A DNA stretch of 64,000 nucleotides from Colwellia psychrerythraea (GCA_002163005.1 MAAF01000091.1:29473-93472), one strand, 5' to 3'; positions 35,962 through 46,772 are shown, counted from the first letter of the stretch. Notes: generated by a model from the sequence alone, not told the origin. Made by a program: numbers and translations.

Positions 35962-37683
35962 ATGAGTAACAATAATACCCTTGCCTTAATTATTATTATA
36001 TTAGGGGTATTTTCTGCAATCTTTGTCGGTAATTCTGTTAATAAAACATGGCTAGAGCAGTCTTATGTATTTGATACTTACCAAACAGACTCAGGCAGCC
36101 CCGCATATATCTATAAGGGTAAAGAGGTTATTATCTCAGGTATTGTACCTTATCAACAATCACCACTTAAGCAAGAGAACTTAAATAAACTCAACAAAGA
36201 GCCCCTATTAAAACAACAATGGGTTGAAGATAAAGCACATAAATTAATACTGCTAAAACCTGCTTTTCATTTTGGCCTTTGGTCTCTACTGCCCGCTTTT
36301 ATTACTATTGTTTTATGCTTACTTACCCGAGAGCCGCTTACCTCATTGTTTAGCGGTATAGTGGTTGGCTCATTAATGTTAGGTCAATATGATTTAACTG
36401 ATGCGGTGATCATTCCCAACTTAGCTAAAGAAGGCACTGCTGCGTTACTCTTACTCTATTTATGGTTATTGGGTGGGTTATTAGGCATTTGGTCTAAAAC
36501 CGGTGCTGCACAGGCCTTTGCTAACTATATGACACTGCACTTTGTTAGAGGTCCACGATCAGCTAAAGTGATTTCTTGGTTACTCGGCATATTATTTTTC
36601 CAAGGTGGCACTATGAGCACCGTATTAGTAGGTACCACCGTTCGACCTTTAGCGGATAAGGCCAAGGTAAGCCATGAAGAAATGAGCTATATTGTTGACT
36701 CTACCGCCTCCCCTATAGCGACTATAATTGCTTTCAACGCTTGGCCAGCCTATGTTCAAGCGTTAATATTTGTTCCCGGCGTATCCTTTTTAGCAACCGA
36801 AACGGATCGAATAAACTTCTTTTTTAGCAGTATCCCCTTTAGTTTTTATGCCATATTTGCCGTACTAGGCACCTTGTTATTAAGTTTAAATATCACCACC
36901 TTTTCAGGTAAACGAATTCGAGATGCCCATCAAAGAGCCTTAGCAACTGAGCAACTAGACGCTGAAGGTGCAAGACCGTTAAGTGCTAAAGAGTTACATC
37001 GTTGTGATGTCCCATCAGGGTATAAGCCCCATGTTTTAGAGTTTATTTTACCGCTAGTAACCTTAATCGCTATTGCAGTGTTCACTTTTATATTTTTAGG
37101 CTCACCTAAGATCAATTGGGCTTTTGGTACCGCTTTATTATTGTCTGCGGGTATCGCATTAGCAAAAGGCATGTCATTAACAAATCTTATTGATGGCTTT
37201 GGTAATGGCTTGAAAGGTGTGGTGCTTGCTTCGGTGATATTAATGTTAGCCGTTATTATAGGTAGCATCAGTAAAGAAATTGGTGGTGGTTTATATTTGG
37301 TCTCACACCTTGGCGAGCAATTACCTTTTTGGATTTTACCGCTTATATTACAGTTTATTACTATGGTTATTGCTTTTTCTACGGGCACAAGCTGGGGTAC
37401 TTATGCCATCGCATTTCCGTTAGCCATGCCATTAGCCTGGGCTGTTTGTCAGTCTCAAGGACTTGCTAACCCTGAACTTTTTATGATGGTTTGTTTTGCT
37501 ACAGTACTTAACGGCAGTGTATTTGGTGACCAATGTTCGCCAATTTCGGATACCACTATACTAAGTGCTATGACCACAGGCTGTGACTTAATGGACCACG
37601 TGAAATCACAATTAATTCCTGCAACATTTGCCGCAACATTCGCCGCTAGTTTGTGGACATTAACCGTTTACCTTTTTGCCTAA
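35962..37683 (+). CDS. NhaC-family Na+/H+ antiporter
   Basis: Inner-membrane exchanger, 573 residues. One N-terminal membrane anchor (residues 5-24) is followed by an extracytoplasmic segment of about 65 residues and then about ten membrane spans. Family signatures include [95 protein letters not shown] and the conserved [24 protein letters not shown] lies 8 bases before the ATG. The gene directly precedes a LysR regulator. Its place beside Na+-driven GltS suggests sodium cycling, or transport of an organic solute, since NhaC relatives can exchange amino-acid products. Confidence 0.9.
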   Translation: MSNNNTLALIIIILGVFSAIFVGNSVNKTWLEQSYVFDTYQTDSGSPAYIYKGKEVIISGIVPYQQSPLKQENLNKLNKEPLLKQQWVEDKAHKLILLKPAFHFGLWSLLPAFITIVLCLLTREPLTSLFSGIVVGSLMLGQYDLTDAVIIPNLAKEGTAALLLLYLWLLGGLLGIWSKTGAAQAFANYMTLHFVRGPRSAKVISWLLGILFFQGGTMSTVLVGTTVRPLADKAKVSHEEMSYIVDSTASPIATIIAFNAWPAYVQALIFVPGVSFLATETDRINFFFSSIPFSFYAIFAVLGTLLLSLNITTFSGKRIRDAHQRALATEQLDAEGARPLSAKELHRCDVPSGYKPHVLEFILPLVTLIAIAVFTFIFLGSPKINWAFGTALLLSAGIALAKGMSLTNLIDGFGNGLKGVVLASVILMLAVIIGSISKEIGGGLYLVSHLGEQLPFWILPLILQFITMVIAFSTGTSWGTYAIAFPLAMPLAWAVCQSQGLANPELFMMVCFATVLNGSVFGDQCSPISDTTILSAMTTGCDLMDHVKSQLIPATFAATFAASLWTLTVYLFA

Positions 37684-37753
37684 CAAAGTGCTTAGTTAAT
37701 GATTTTACTAAGCTTTATAATAAATCACCCCCTAACCAACTTAGGAAATAAAA

Positions 37754-38644
37754 ATGCGCTTAAGACATATTGAGATTTTTCACGCCATTTACACCACCGG
37801 CTCAATTACCAATGCGGCAAAAATATTACATGTTTCACAGCCCTCTGTCAGTAAGGTGTTGTCCCATGCTGAAATGCAACTCGGTTTTGATTTATTTGAA
37901 CGGGTCAAAGGTCGTTTGACTCCAACCGATGAAGCGGAAATGCTTTTTGATGAAGTCGATAAAATATATCAACAGATGCGTTCGATAAAGAATACCGCAG
38001 AGAACATAAAAAAATCAGAGTACGGCCAAATAAGTATTGCCGGCAGTCCCGCATTGGGCTTTGATGTTATTCCAAGTGCAATCGCAAAATACCACCATAA
38101 ACATCATCAGGTAAACTTCAACGTACAAACTGTGCATAACGATACGGTAATGCAAAACTTATTAGAGCATAAATGTGACCTAGCAATATTATTTTCGCCC
38201 AGTATCATGCCTGGCTTAACCTCAGTTGAGTTGGCTCAATCAGAGTTAGTCATTGTCTATCCAAAAGCAAGATTTCCAAGCTGTCCTAAAGAGTTGGCTT
38301 TAAAGCAACTAAAAGAATTTGAATATATTGATATTGGTGACAGCGGCCCGTTGGCAGATTTATTATCGGCTAGAATGGAGCAAGACAACATCAGCCTAGA
38401 GGCGTTAATAAAAGTGCAAACCTATTTTATTGCCGCCAGACTTGTCGCTCAAGGCGTTGGGGTTTGCGTGGTAGATCGTTTTACCGCAGAAGGAAATTTA
38501 TCAGACAATACGGCTATAGCTTCTTTTAACCCACCACTAACATTTCCTGTCAAAGCCTTGTACCTTGAGGACAAACGCCTATCTAAGGTGAGTAAAGAGT
38601 TTCTATCTTACTTAACCACAGAGTTTGCTAACGATTCAAAATAA
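37754..38644 (+). CDS. LysR-type transcriptional regulator
   Basis: The 296 residues comprise an N-terminal winged helix-turn-helix (residues 1-60, RHIEIFHAIYTTGSITNAAK..LHVSQPSVSKVLSHAE) and a periplasmic-binding-like effector domain from about residue 90 (GQISIAGSPALGFDVIPSAI). AGGAA precedes the ATG at good spacing. It is 70 bp downstream of the NhaC antiporter on the same strand. LysR proteins bind T-N11-A dyads, and such a dyad is found upstream of this unit and of three others in the window, so this is the natural candidate regulator for them (inference). Confidence 0.93.
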   Translation: MRLRHIEIFHAIYTTGSITNAAKILHVSQPSVSKVLSHAEMQLGFDLFERVKGRLTPTDEAEMLFDEVDKIYQQMRSIKNTAENIKKSEYGQISIAGSPALGFDVIPSAIAKYHHKHHQVNFNVQTVHNDTVMQNLLEHKCDLAILFSPSIMPGLTSVELAQSELVIVYPKARFPSCPKELALKQLKEFEYIDIGDSGPLADLLSARMEQDNISLEALIKVQTYFIAARLVAQGVGVCVVDRFTAEGNLSDNTAIASFNPPLTFPVKALYLEDKRLSKVSKEFLSYLTTEFANDSK

Positions 38645-38687
38645 TCACTAACAAGACATTTAATTATAATGTAAATCATGAGACAAA

Positions 38688-38726
38688 AAACACAGTACAT
38701 TGAATGCTTATATTAGTACTGTGTTT
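38688..38726. terminator. bidirectional hairpin terminator
   Basis: AAACACAGTAC pairs with GTACTGTGTTT around a 17-base loop, with an A-run before it. It lies between the converging LysR and DsbA-like genes. Confidence 0.65.
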
Positions 38727-38749
38727 AAATCGTCTGCTAGTGAGATTAA

Positions 38750-39391
38750 CTAATACGCCTCAACAACAGCCTCTTCAACTAAGCTCACAAGCTCATCATA
38801 GCCAAACACCACTAAAGGTTTACCATTAACAAAAAACTGCGGTGTAGCCCTTACTTTTAATGTTTGCCCGTCTTGAATATCTTGTGCAATAACCTTGGCG
38901 ACTTTACTACTTTTCCAATCGGTATCGAGTTGGTCATGGTCCATATTTAGTGTTTTGATTCCCGCTAAAGCACTACTAGGATTTGATACGTGATGTTCTA
39001 CCCAGCGCTGTTGGTTAGCAAAGAGTAATTCAAGTGCAGGCCAAAACTGTCCTTGAAGGTGTGCTGCTTCTAGCATTTTTACAACGTCATCTGAGCCTTT
39101 ATGCAACGGCGCATAACGCATAACCACGTTAACTTTCCCTTGATATTTCTTAACTAAATTATTAATTAATGGATAGAATTGACTACAAGTACCGCAAGCT
39201 GGATCAAAAAATTCAACAATAGTTACTTTCGCTTGTTTGCCACCTTTAGACGGTGCATCGATACGTTCTAATGCGGGTAATTGTTCGCTGGCTACCGTTG
39301 ATGGCTGTTGGCTTTTGTATACCCCAACCGCCGCGATAAATATTGCACCTATAAATGCTGCAACGCTGATAAAAATAGTTTTATTATTCAT
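38750..39391 (-). CDS. DsbA-like thioredoxin-fold disulfide oxidoreductase
   Basis: Envelope thiol-disulfide enzyme. The N-terminus is a membrane anchor or signal (residues 5-24, IFISVAAFIGAIFIAAVGVY). The thioredoxin fold starts at AKVTIVEFFDPACGTCSQFYP with active-site Cys66 and Cys69 (CGTC) and ends with the cis-Pro segment VRATPQFFVNGKPL. The 213-residue length and the anchor fit the DsbA/BdbD type (DSBA-like PF13462). It is 71 bp downstream of a DsbB-like gene on the same strand, so the two form an oxidation pair separate from the housekeeping dsbA. Confidence 0.9.
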   Translation of the reverse strand: MNNKTIFISVAAFIGAIFIAAVGVYKSQQPSTVASEQLPALERIDAPSKGGKQAKVTIVEFFDPACGTCSQFYPLINNLVKKYQGKVNVVMRYAPLHKGSDDVVKMLEAAHLQGQFWPALELLFANQQRWVEHHVSNPSSALAGIKTLNMDHDQLDTDWKSSKVAKVIAQDIQDGQTLKVRATPQFFVNGKPLVVFGYDELVSLVEEAVVEAY

Positions 39392-39462
39392 ATTTTAAGG
39401 CTCTATTATTCCGAGTAAATTTCTAAGTCACTATGCTAGTGACTATTTTGTTAATTGTTCAA

Positions 39463-39915
39463 TTAAGTGTTTTCAGTGAATGATTTTTTAGCAAGAAAAA
39501 GCAGTACCCCTAAAAGAGAAAATGTGATCAAGGACATCACTGGGATATTTATAAAACCAAGTAAATTAAAATGGGTTTCAGAACAAGGTATGCCTTGCAC
39601 ACACGGTTGAGCCGCTTCAGGGATTATTTCAGCAACAACTAACACATGAAACAACGCAACAAACCAACCAAAGATAACCAACGGGCTTGCATAGCGAATA
39701 ATACTTACATCAAAAGGAAAAAGTGCCAAAGGCAGCAAAATCACTAAAGGATATAGCGCAATTCGTTGATACCAGCACAACACACAAACGGGTAACTGTA
39801 CTATTTCGCTGAAAAACAAACTAATTAAGGTGCCGCTTGTGGCTAAAATCCATGTAATAAAAAGTAAATTCCAAGGTTGATTATTCTCAGCAACGGCTGT
39901 TTTTGTATTATTCAT
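39463..39915 (-). CDS. DsbB/BdbC-like membrane protein reoxidising the DsbA-like partner
   Basis: The 150-residue product has four hydrophobic spans and two Cys pairs: Cys44/Cys47 in LPVCVLCWYQRIALYP, and Cys105/Cys111 in QPCVQGIPCSE, as in DsbB/BdbC proteins that pass electrons from DsbA to quinone. The CVLCWYQR motif is characteristic. It is the first gene of a two-gene unit with the DsbA-like gene. Confidence 0.9.
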   Translation of the reverse strand: MNNTKTAVAENNQPWNLLFITWILATSGTLISLFFSEIVQLPVCVLCWYQRIALYPLVILLPLALFPFDVSIIRYASPLVIFGWFVALFHVLVVAEIIPEAAQPCVQGIPCSETHFNLLGFINIPVMSLITFSLLGVLLFLAKKSFTENT

Positions 39916-40061
39916 TTGCCTTTATCTATCCAATATAAATGAGCGCTAAGTGTAACTAATTTTGGTGGCAGCTATCTGTATCATTTATGTAGCTTAGTAA
40001 TAAATTATCGTTAAGTTTGTTCTAGGTCAGATAATTTATTAAATTAATCAGTGGGAGGTTA

Positions 40062-41087
40062 TCATTGACTGCCAAGTATTGCAGCAGAAGAAAATGTACT
40101 CTCATAGATAGCATTATCTATGTAGTTAAGTTGTTGAAAGATAACATTGATGGTGGCTAAATAGAAAGCCTGATTTATATGGGCATAATCATCCAATTCA
40201 CTGTGATAATTTTTATGTGTTCCTACGCCAAAATATATAAAGGGGATGCCCGCTTTGCTGAATACACCGTGATCACTTGCCATAAGCCAATTCGTTCTTT
40301 TGACCATAGAGCCTACGCTTTTAACACGCTTGAAACCAGCCGTTAAGTGAGCGCTTGAATGTATTTTAAAATGATTTTGCAGTTGAGTTAACTCTTCTAG
40401 TTTTTGAGTTGAAAGAATTTGTGAAAGATCCTTACTTAAAAAGCGCAATTTCTTCGTTTGTTTACTCCCGGCAATCATATCTAGGTTTATATTTACTTTA
40501 ACTCTACGGAGTAGCTTTTTCTGCTGAGTAATAAAAGCTTTAGCGCCTAATAAATTAACTTCTTCACCATCGGTAAATAATAAAATAACACTATGTTTTA
40601 ACGGTTTTTTTTTTAACAATTGAGCATAAAGTAATAATGCTGCCGTCCCTGAAGCATTATCATCGGCGCCATTATAGACTTTATTTCGTGTCGTACCGAG
40701 GTGATCATAATGAGCACTGAGTACAATATATTCATCTTTTTGTTGAGTGCCTTGTATATGGGCAATGATATTAGTGCCCTGCCTTGTTTGAAAAATTCCT
40801 GGTTGTTTGAAACCGTGGCGATATTGATTGTTAAATGCAGGTATCGCGAGTGCTTTAAGTGTAGAGACAAGATAAGCCTGACTTTTAATGCTGCCTTGGC
40901 TAGCAAATTTACGACCTGAAAATTGATCTGAAGACAAGGTTTTTAAATGCGCAAGCACTGATAAATTGTCTTTATCAGTGATTACTGATGGTAACTGTCC
41001 TGTGCCAATCCAAGGACTACTCCAAGCTATTGCTGCATAAAGTAAACTTGTTAGTAGCAAAACTATTTTATAGCCAAAACTATTCAA
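40062..41087 (-). CDS. M28-family zinc peptidase, exported
   Basis: The signal peptide is about residues 1-24 (KIVLLLTSLLYAAIAWSS). The M28 di-zinc site is visible: His in VLSAHYDHLG, bridging Asp in NGADDNASGTAALL, catalytic and metal Glu in LFTDGEEVNLLGA, Asp in KVNINLDMIAG, and the last His in THKNYHSELDDY. The family includes aminopeptidases acting on peptides in the periplasm or outside. The ATG overlaps the stop of the upstream TPR lipoprotein gene by four bases (ATGA), so the two are translationally coupled and probably work together. Confidence 0.9.
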   Translation of the reverse strand: MNSFGYKIVLLLTSLLYAAIAWSSPWIGTGQLPSVITDKDNLSVLAHLKTLSSDQFSGRKFASQGSIKSQAYLVSTLKALAIPAFNNQYRHGFKQPGIFQTRQGTNIIAHIQGTQQKDEYIVLSAHYDHLGTTRNKVYNGADDNASGTAALLLYAQLLKKKPLKHSVILLFTDGEEVNLLGAKAFITQQKKLLRRVKVNINLDMIAGSKQTKKLRFLSKDLSQILSTQKLEELTQLQNHFKIHSSAHLTAGFKRVKSVGSMVKRTNWLMASDHGVFSKAGIPFIYFGVGTHKNYHSELDDYAHINQAFYLATINVIFQQLNYIDNAIYESTFSSAAILGSQ

Positions 41088-42268
41088 GGATTAATTGTCT
41101 CTTGGTATTTAAGAAAATTTAGCTTAGCAACATACTGTCTTTGCGTATCTTTCGTTTTTGTTAGCGCAACCGCTTTTTTCATGGCTCTTTTCGATAAGGT
41201 TAACTTATCTTGCATGTAATAAGCTTTAGCTAGACCGAAATAAAACTCATGCTGTTCATCATCAAGCTGAATTGCTTTTTTATAATGTTGTATCGCTTGC
41301 TGATAGCTCTGATTAAAGAAGGCTTCATTACCAAGTAAGGCATGGTAATATGGATTTTTCACACGCGCTTTATGTATAAACGCTTCTATTGGTTTTGCTT
41401 CGTTGGCACGTCCTTGTTTATTAAGTAATAAGGCAAGGTTGCCCAACGAGGTAAGGTTGTTGTGTTTTAGGCTAATAGCATGACTATAAGCACTTTCAGC
41501 CATGTCATAATGACCCGAAAGTTTATATAAAACACCTAAATTCCCCCAGGCAGAAGAAAACTGCTTATCAGTGATTGTAGCTTTCTTAAGGTATTGATAA
41601 GCCAGAGGGTAATTCTTATTTAGCATCTCCTCTGCCCCCTTATTATTATAAAACATGGCGAGTAACGTGTGCTTTTCAATCGTATGAGATGGGAAGTTTT
41701 TCTTAGCAACAAAAGGGTCAAAATCTATTCGAGTTGCTATGCCTCCCCAAGCCACTCGCTTCTTAATATCTTCACTCTCTTCTACCAGTAAATTCACATG
41801 TCCTGTTAACAAACTATATTGACCATTACGTACCCAGTATTCAGGAACATCAACATCTTGAAAGCTAATATTCATGCCCGCTTCATCAGCTAAAGCATAT
41901 GCTAAGATGGTAAGTGACATGCAATTGGCTAGTTTATTATGATAGGCCTGCCGTGCGGTAACATTGGCATTACCGTCATAACTTAACGCTATATTTTCTT
42001 CACTAAACAGGTGTTCAAGTAAAATTCGTGCTTTTTTATGGGCCGGATAATTGTTAACTAATTTGTCCTGCACCATGGCACGCATCTCATCATCAAGCTG
42101 AAATATTTCTTGTTCTGTTTCTATATAAGTAGGTTTTAAAACGAGGTATTGATTATCTAAATATAAATTTTTTGGTGAAGTAACTTGGCTAACATGGAGG
42201 TCTTGATTACTTTGACAAGCAAATAAAAGTGGGAAACATAGTAAAAGACTGCATAATTGATTATTCAT
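41084..42268 (-). CDS. lipoprotein with transglutaminase-like domain and TPR repeats
   Basis: The start ATG at 42268 follows GGAGTG and gives a lipoprotein signal ending LLCFPLLFACQS (Cys18 as lipid site). Residues about 90-185 look like a transglutaminase-like domain, with Cys in the NKLANCMSLTILAYALADEAG motif and His in LLTGHVNLLV. The C-terminal half consists of at least four TPR units (AWGNLGVLYKLSGHYDMAESAYSH, SLGNLALLLNKQGRANEA, YYHALLGNEAFFNQSYQQAIQH, HEFYFGLAKAYYMQDKLTLS). Probably an envelope scaffold or peptidase helper; the exact role is unknown. Coupled to the M28 peptidase gene. Confidence 0.8.
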   Translation of the reverse strand: MNNQLCSLLLCFPLLFACQSNQDLHVSQVTSPKNLYLDNQYLVLKPTYIETEQEIFQLDDEMRAMVQDKLVNNYPAHKKARILLEHLFSEENIALSYDGNANVTARQAYHNKLANCMSLTILAYALADEAGMNISFQDVDVPEYWVRNGQYSLLTGHVNLLVEESEDIKKRVAWGGIATRIDFDPFVAKKNFPSHTIEKHTLLAMFYNNKGAEEMLNKNYPLAYQYLKKATITDKQFSSAWGNLGVLYKLSGHYDMAESAYSHAISLKHNNLTSLGNLALLLNKQGRANEAKPIEAFIHKARVKNPYYHALLGNEAFFNQSYQQAIQHYKKAIQLDDEQHEFYFGLAKAYYMQDKLTLSKRAMKKAVALTKTKDTQRQYVAKLNFLKYQETINP

Positions 42269-42404
42269 GATCACTCCAATAAAACGAGGGATGATCAAAG
42301 CGTATTACAAATCATAACAACTTACTAGTTAGGTAACTAACTATTCATATTTGATTACAATTTATGCAGTTCTAATAGCTTAACTTGCAACGAAGTTTGA
42401 GCGG

Positions 42405-43877
42405 TTATCTCTCACCTTTGCCTAAGAAATAAACTAAGCGTAGCGAGGTATTATGATCAGACGTATTCGCATTAGTGCTGTGATAAAAACGCCAATCGAG
42501 TTGTAAGGCAAAATTATTATTGAGTTTATAATGCGCGCCAACACCTGCGTTTACTTGGAATCTTTTGGTGTCTATATCTCTTTTCCATAACGTTTCACCA
42601 AAACCTGTCGTTAGGTAGGGTCTAAGGTCATTTTCACCATTAAAATAGAATTGGCTGTCTAAGCTATAGTTTTCATAATTAATTTCTACTGGACTCAAAC
42701 CGTCAGTAAACTTACCTTTAGAGTAAGTTACTCTGCTTGAAAATTGGCGGGTAAAATATAAACCTAAACTGTATTCAGAAGTAGTATCCCCCTCAACGTC
42801 CCATAAATCATCTAGCTGTGTCTGGCCAACACCATAACTAACACCAATGATACCTGTATCAATAGGATCTTTAGTTCTTGACGATCTTTTAGCTTTACTT
42901 GGCGAGTAATGACCACCATCACCCAGCTGTAATGAAATATTAAAGCTGACTTGGCTATCAGTTTGTCCTGTATCACCGTAAGGGATTTCGTTAAAACTTA
43001 CATAGCCAGTACCCGCTCTGATAATTTCTTTACCGAACATGTTGTTAATACCAACACTCATGCTATCAACTGGGTCAAGAAAGAATAATGCGGTGCTACC
43101 CAAAATACTTGACCCCCAAACATCACCGCCTTCTTCTCTAATATCCATCTCGGTATTGAATGCCCATTCACCGTAGGCCCAACCAAGTACAGGGGTAATA
43201 ACTAAATCCTGAATTGAGGGTACTTCAGCAAAAGCTTCAATGCCGTATTCCCAGTAGAAGGTCGACATAATGGTTGCGTATAAAAAAGAGTCCCACTGAC
43301 GATAACCTGACTTACGCGCTACTTGATAATAAACACCACCAAAATAAGGATGACCGATAAGGTTTAACATACCTGTATCTCTGTCCCATACAGGGCCACC
43401 TTTCACGTTGTCAGTCCATTTATTGAATATGCCTTCCTCTTTATCCCAATTGGAGATGTCTTCTGGTAATAAAGCGATCAAGCCGATAACACCAAAACCG
43501 TAAGCAAAAATCGAATTAGTTTGAGACCAAAGCCTGTCACTATCCTCACCATTTGGGTTCGAAAAAATAGAAACCTGATAAGGTGATTGGAAAAAATCAT
43601 CTGATGGCGTTAAATTTTCAAAGCGGGAGTTAGTCGCCATTTCTCGATAAATATCATCAAGGTTATCGACAGTAATTGCAGGACTCAGCTTAATATCACT
43701 TTCTGTTTGTTGTGATGTCATTGGCTTTTGCGGATCAGTGTCTTGGCTAGTTGTTGTTTGAGCAAAAGAGTGAATGGATAATAAAGAGGATGTTACGAGT
43801 GATACGGCTAAAGCAATGCTTTTAATATGGTGCGTCTTTGCCTGATTTGAATTTGTAGTCATAGCCATGATGATCAC
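42405..43877 (-). CDS. DUF3943-type outer-membrane protein
   Basis: The signal peptide lies in the first 40 residues (SIALAVSLVTSSLLSIHSFAQ). The centre carries the family-like block LIGHPYFGGVYYQVARKSGY..WDSFLYATIMSTFYWEYGIEAF, AEVPSIQDLVITPVLGWAYGEW. The C-terminal half alternates in the manner of a beta-barrel and ends DHNTSLRLVYFLGKG. Family function is unknown. Two in-frame starts (MIIMAM and MAM) cannot be separated because no clear ribosome-binding site is visible. Monocistronic, downstream of tRNA-Ser on the same strand but separated by a terminator. Confidence 0.75.
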   Translation of the reverse strand: MIIMAMTTNSNQAKTHHIKSIALAVSLVTSSLLSIHSFAQTTTSQDTDPQKPMTSQQTESDIKLSPAITVDNLDDIYREMATNSRFENLTPSDDFFQSPYQVSIFSNPNGEDSDRLWSQTNSIFAYGFGVIGLIALLPEDISNWDKEEGIFNKWTDNVKGGPVWDRDTGMLNLIGHPYFGGVYYQVARKSGYRQWDSFLYATIMSTFYWEYGIEAFAEVPSIQDLVITPVLGWAYGEWAFNTEMDIREEGGDVWGSSILGSTALFFLDPVDSMSVGINNMFGKEIIRAGTGYVSFNEIPYGDTGQTDSQVSFNISLQLGDGGHYSPSKAKRSSRTKDPIDTGIIGVSYGVGQTQLDDLWDVEGDTTSEYSLGLYFTRQFSSRVTYSKGKFTDGLSPVEINYENYSLDSQFYFNGENDLRPYLTTGFGETLWKRDIDTKRFQVNAGVGAHYKLNNNFALQLDWRFYHSTNANTSDHNTSLRLVYFLGKGER

Positions 43878-43959
43878 GCGCTGTCCTTAATTATTAACAA
43901 TGTTCAATCACTCTATAATAGCAATGGCTCTGTATATCATTATTAAATTTTATAAAAGC

Positions 43960-43994
43960 AAAAAGCCGCTAACTTTTCAGTTAGCGGCTTTTTT
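43960..43994 (-). terminator. rho-independent terminator of tRNA-Ser
   Basis: AGCCGCTAAC pairs with GTTAGCGGCT around a 6-base loop, flanked by A and T runs. It lies 5 bp downstream of the tRNA 3' end. Confidence 0.9.
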
Positions 43995-43999
43995 GAATG

Positions 44000-44090
44000 T
44001 GGCGGTGAGATAGAGATTTGAACTCTAGAAGGGCTACAAACCCTTGCCGGTTTTCAAGACCGGTGCTTTCGACCACTCAGCCATCTCACC
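44000..44090 (-). tRNA. tRNA-Ser (anticodon UGA)
   Basis: On the minus strand the gene starts GGTGAGATGGCTGAGTGG and ends TCTCACC-G-CCA with the CCA encoded. The acceptor stem GGTGAGA/TCTCACC is complete, and the anticodon loop CTTGAAA gives TGA, reading UCN serine codons. The long variable arm (GGCAAGGGTTTGTAGCCC region) is the class II arm expected for tRNA-Ser. Length 91 including CCA. Confidence 0.97.
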
Positions 44091-44512
44091 AAGTTACTTT
44101 AAAGAAAGATTCTGCTATTCCTCAAAAGTGGGCGCATTTTAAATACTGGGGTTCTATTTGTAAAGCGTTAAATCTATAATTTGTTAAATAAAGTTTTAGA
44201 AGTACATAAAAAGAGCACTTCAAAAGAAAATTGTCTTTAAAAAGCATCATTTACAGCCCGAGTCCAACCACTAAGTCTACAACTCTTGAATATCATGCTC
44301 GATAGTGATGAATCTAAATACATGTTTGTGTTTTTTCGAGTCGTTCACCCCAAGCGTTTTATTATTCAGCGGATGGTAAAGTGGATGTATTGATTATTTA
44401 ATGAGCTACTTAATTGAAACCTATACAATTTTTTAAATTAGCCTATACTCCATAAAGTTATAAAAACGCAAATGTTATAGTCCTATAATCTTTGATTTAA
44501 TGAGGTTACATC
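44091..44512. other. intergenic region upstream of chemoreceptor, nothing recognised
   Basis: About 420 bp that should hold the divergent promoters of tRNA-Ser (-) and the chemoreceptor (+). No repeat copy, hairpin terminator or gene was seen. Confidence 0.5.
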
Positions 44513-46651
44513 ATGTTTGAGAGTTTAAAATTTAGAACCAAATTACTAGCTGGCTACGGAGTGATTTTATTTTTAATGTCGATTATTGCTATTGTGGTAT
44601 TTATTAGTGTTAAGTCATTAACAAATAATTTTGGTTGGGTTAATCACACTCATAAGGTTTTAGCAAAAGCAGCCAACATTGAAGCTGCTGCAGTTGATAT
44701 GGAAACAGGGATGCGAGGATATTTACTAGCCGGAAAAGAAGGGTTTCTAGATCCGTATAATAATGGTAAAAAAACTTTCAAAGACTTAACCTCTTCTCTC
44801 AATAAAACCGTGGCGGATAATCCAGCTCAAATTCAGTTATTGAATGAAATATCAAAAACGATTTCCTCATGGCAAGAAAAAGTTACCGAGCCTGTTATTC
44901 AACTAAGACGAGAAATTGGCAATGCAAAAACCATGAATGATATGTCTGCATTAGTTGCTCAAGCAAAAGGTAAACAGTATTTCGACAAATTTAGGAAGCA
45001 GCTGACAACCTTTATTCAAAGAGAAAGCGTGTTAATGGATAAACGTAAACAGCAAGCTAAAAATAGTAATAATGTAAAAGAATTAAAAAAACTAACCGCT
45101 TGGGTTGAGCATACCTATGGAGTGATTTCGACAGCGCAAGCTATTGTTGCATCGGCAGTCGATATGGAAACGGGTATGCGCGGTTTTCTTCTTGCTGGAC
45201 AAGAGGACTTTTTAGAACCCTATCATCAGGGTAAAACTACCTTTTATAAACTTATTGAAGAATTATCCCAAACTGTAGCAGATAATCCAGCGCAAGTTGC
45301 ACTGCTTTCTGAAAGCAAAGCAACCATTGATGACTGGATAAAATTAGTGGTTATTAGTCAAATTGACTTACGCCGCGAAATTGGCAGTTCAAAAACCATG
45401 GATGATATGGCAGATCTAGTTGGCGAAGCAAAAGGAAAAGTTTATTTCGATCGCTTTAGAGGGCAAATAAGTACTTTTAAGGAGAGAGAAAGCAGCTTAA
45501 TGAAGGTAAGAAATGAGGAACTAGCCAGTACAGAGTCTATGCTCATTAATTTAACCATTTTAGGTACACTGGCTGCTATTGCGTTAGGCGTTTTTGTTGC
45601 GTTGTGGTTAACACATCATGTCATGAGTTTATTAGGTGGAGAGCCTAGTTATATTGCCCAAATGGCAAAAACAGTTGCTTCCGGTGATTTATCCATCGAT
45701 TTTAAAAAAGACGAAACAGAACAAGGTATTTATGCAGAAATGAAAAGCATGGTTACAAGTTTGCAAGATAAAACCGATTTAGCTCAACAAATAGCATCCG
45801 GTAATCTTGATCTTAATGTGGAGTTAGCTTCTAAAGAAGATTCATTAGGCATTGCTTTTCAAGAGATGATCATAAACCTCAATGAGGTATTAGGGCAAAC
45901 ACAACAAGCAAGCATTGAAATAGCTGACGCCAGTGGCAGCGTTTCATCAAGTAGCAACGCATTATCTGAAGGCGCGTCAAGTCAAGCATCTAGCCTTGAA
46001 AATATATCATCATCCTTAAATCAACTATCAACACAAATAAACCTCAATGCTGACAATGCCACACAAGCTAAAAATCTAACCTTAAAAGCACAAAAAGAAA
46101 CAAATATAGGCAGTGATAAGATGCAAGAAATGATTGTGGCCATGGAAGATATTTCCACCTCTAGCCAGAGTATTTCTCAATTCATTAATACCATTGATGA
46201 AATAGCAGCACAAACTAATTTACTTGCCTTAAATGCCGCCATTGAAGCTGCTAGAGCAGGAGAGCAAGGACGTGGATTTGCCGTTGTAGCTGATGAAGTA
46301 CGAAGCTTGGCTGCTAGAAGCACTGAAGCTGCCGCTGAAACAGCACAGTTGATATCAAGCGCCGTTGAAAAAACTCAAATTGGTAGCACCATAGCATCCC
46401 AAACGTCAGAAAGCTTAAGGGGCGTTTTTGAAAGTATTAGTCAGGCATCTGAATTAGTTGAATTAATTGCTGAAGCGAGCAGTGAGCAAGCCACTGGCGC
46501 CAATGAAATAAATAGCGGGGTCGCAGAGATTGACACGGTTACTCAGCAAAACAATGCTGCCGCTCAAGGCAGTGCCGCTGCCGCTGAGCAATTGTCTCAT
46601 CAAGCAATACAATTACAAGAAATGTTGACGCGATTCAAATTACTTAATTAA
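44513..46651 (+). CDS. methyl-accepting chemotaxis protein with two tandem CHASE3 domains
   Basis: Membrane chemoreceptor, 712 residues. The first membrane span is about residues 13-35. The periplasmic part contains two CHASE3 copies: about 53-165 ([20 protein letters not shown]..) and about 215-330 ([20 protein letters not shown]..). They are alike throughout, including LRREIG..KTM.DM and AKGK.YFD.FR. The second span is about 343-368, then HAMP-type segments ([33 protein letters not shown]). The signalling hairpin has [40 protein letters not shown], the CheA/CheW contact. No other chemotaxis genes are near. A mini repeat follows the stop. Confidence 0.93.
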   Translation: MFESLKFRTKLLAGYGVILFLMSIIAIVVFISVKSLTNNFGWVNHTHKVLAKAANIEAAAVDMETGMRGYLLAGKEGFLDPYNNGKKTFKDLTSSLNKTVADNPAQIQLLNEISKTISSWQEKVTEPVIQLRREIGNAKTMNDMSALVAQAKGKQYFDKFRKQLTTFIQRESVLMDKRKQQAKNSNNVKELKKLTAWVEHTYGVISTAQAIVASAVDMETGMRGFLLAGQEDFLEPYHQGKTTFYKLIEELSQTVADNPAQVALLSESKATIDDWIKLVVISQIDLRREIGSSKTMDDMADLVGEAKGKVYFDRFRGQISTFKERESSLMKVRNEELASTESMLINLTILGTLAAIALGVFVALWLTHHVMSLLGGEPSYIAQMAKTVASGDLSIDFKKDETEQGIYAEMKSMVTSLQDKTDLAQQIASGNLDLNVELASKEDSLGIAFQEMIINLNEVLGQTQQASIEIADASGSVSSSSNALSEGASSQASSLENISSSLNQLSTQINLNADNATQAKNLTLKAQKETNIGSDKMQEMIVAMEDISTSSQSISQFINTIDEIAAQTNLLALNAAIEAARAGEQGRGFAVVADEVRSLAARSTEAAAETAQLISSAVEKTQIGSTIASQTSESLRGVFESISQASELVELIAEASSEQATGANEINSGVAEIDTVTQQNNAAAQGSAAAAEQLSHQAIQLQEMLTRFKLLN

Positions 46652-46725
46652 TTACTTTCAATAGAAAATTTTATATTGAGCGTTAATAAGAGAAGAAGGT
46701 GAATTTGTGCCCGCAAGGGCCTACT

Positions 46726-46760
46726 TATACCCGTGACCATTCAAAATGCTCACGGGTATA
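46726..46760. repeat. mini family B element (35 bp, ends only)
   Basis: TATACCCGTGACCATTCAAA followed by ATGCT and CACGGGTATA: the left end of family B joined directly to the right end with the core missing. It can fold as a hairpin and lies between the stops of two converging genes. Confidence 0.75.
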
Positions 46761-46772
46761 TAACACAGAGAA

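Noticed and set aside
36930..37388. Long antisense frame of 152 codons inside the NhaC-type gene
   Set aside because: Antisense shadow of a well-supported membrane protein; its composition is only the complement of hydrophobic codons.
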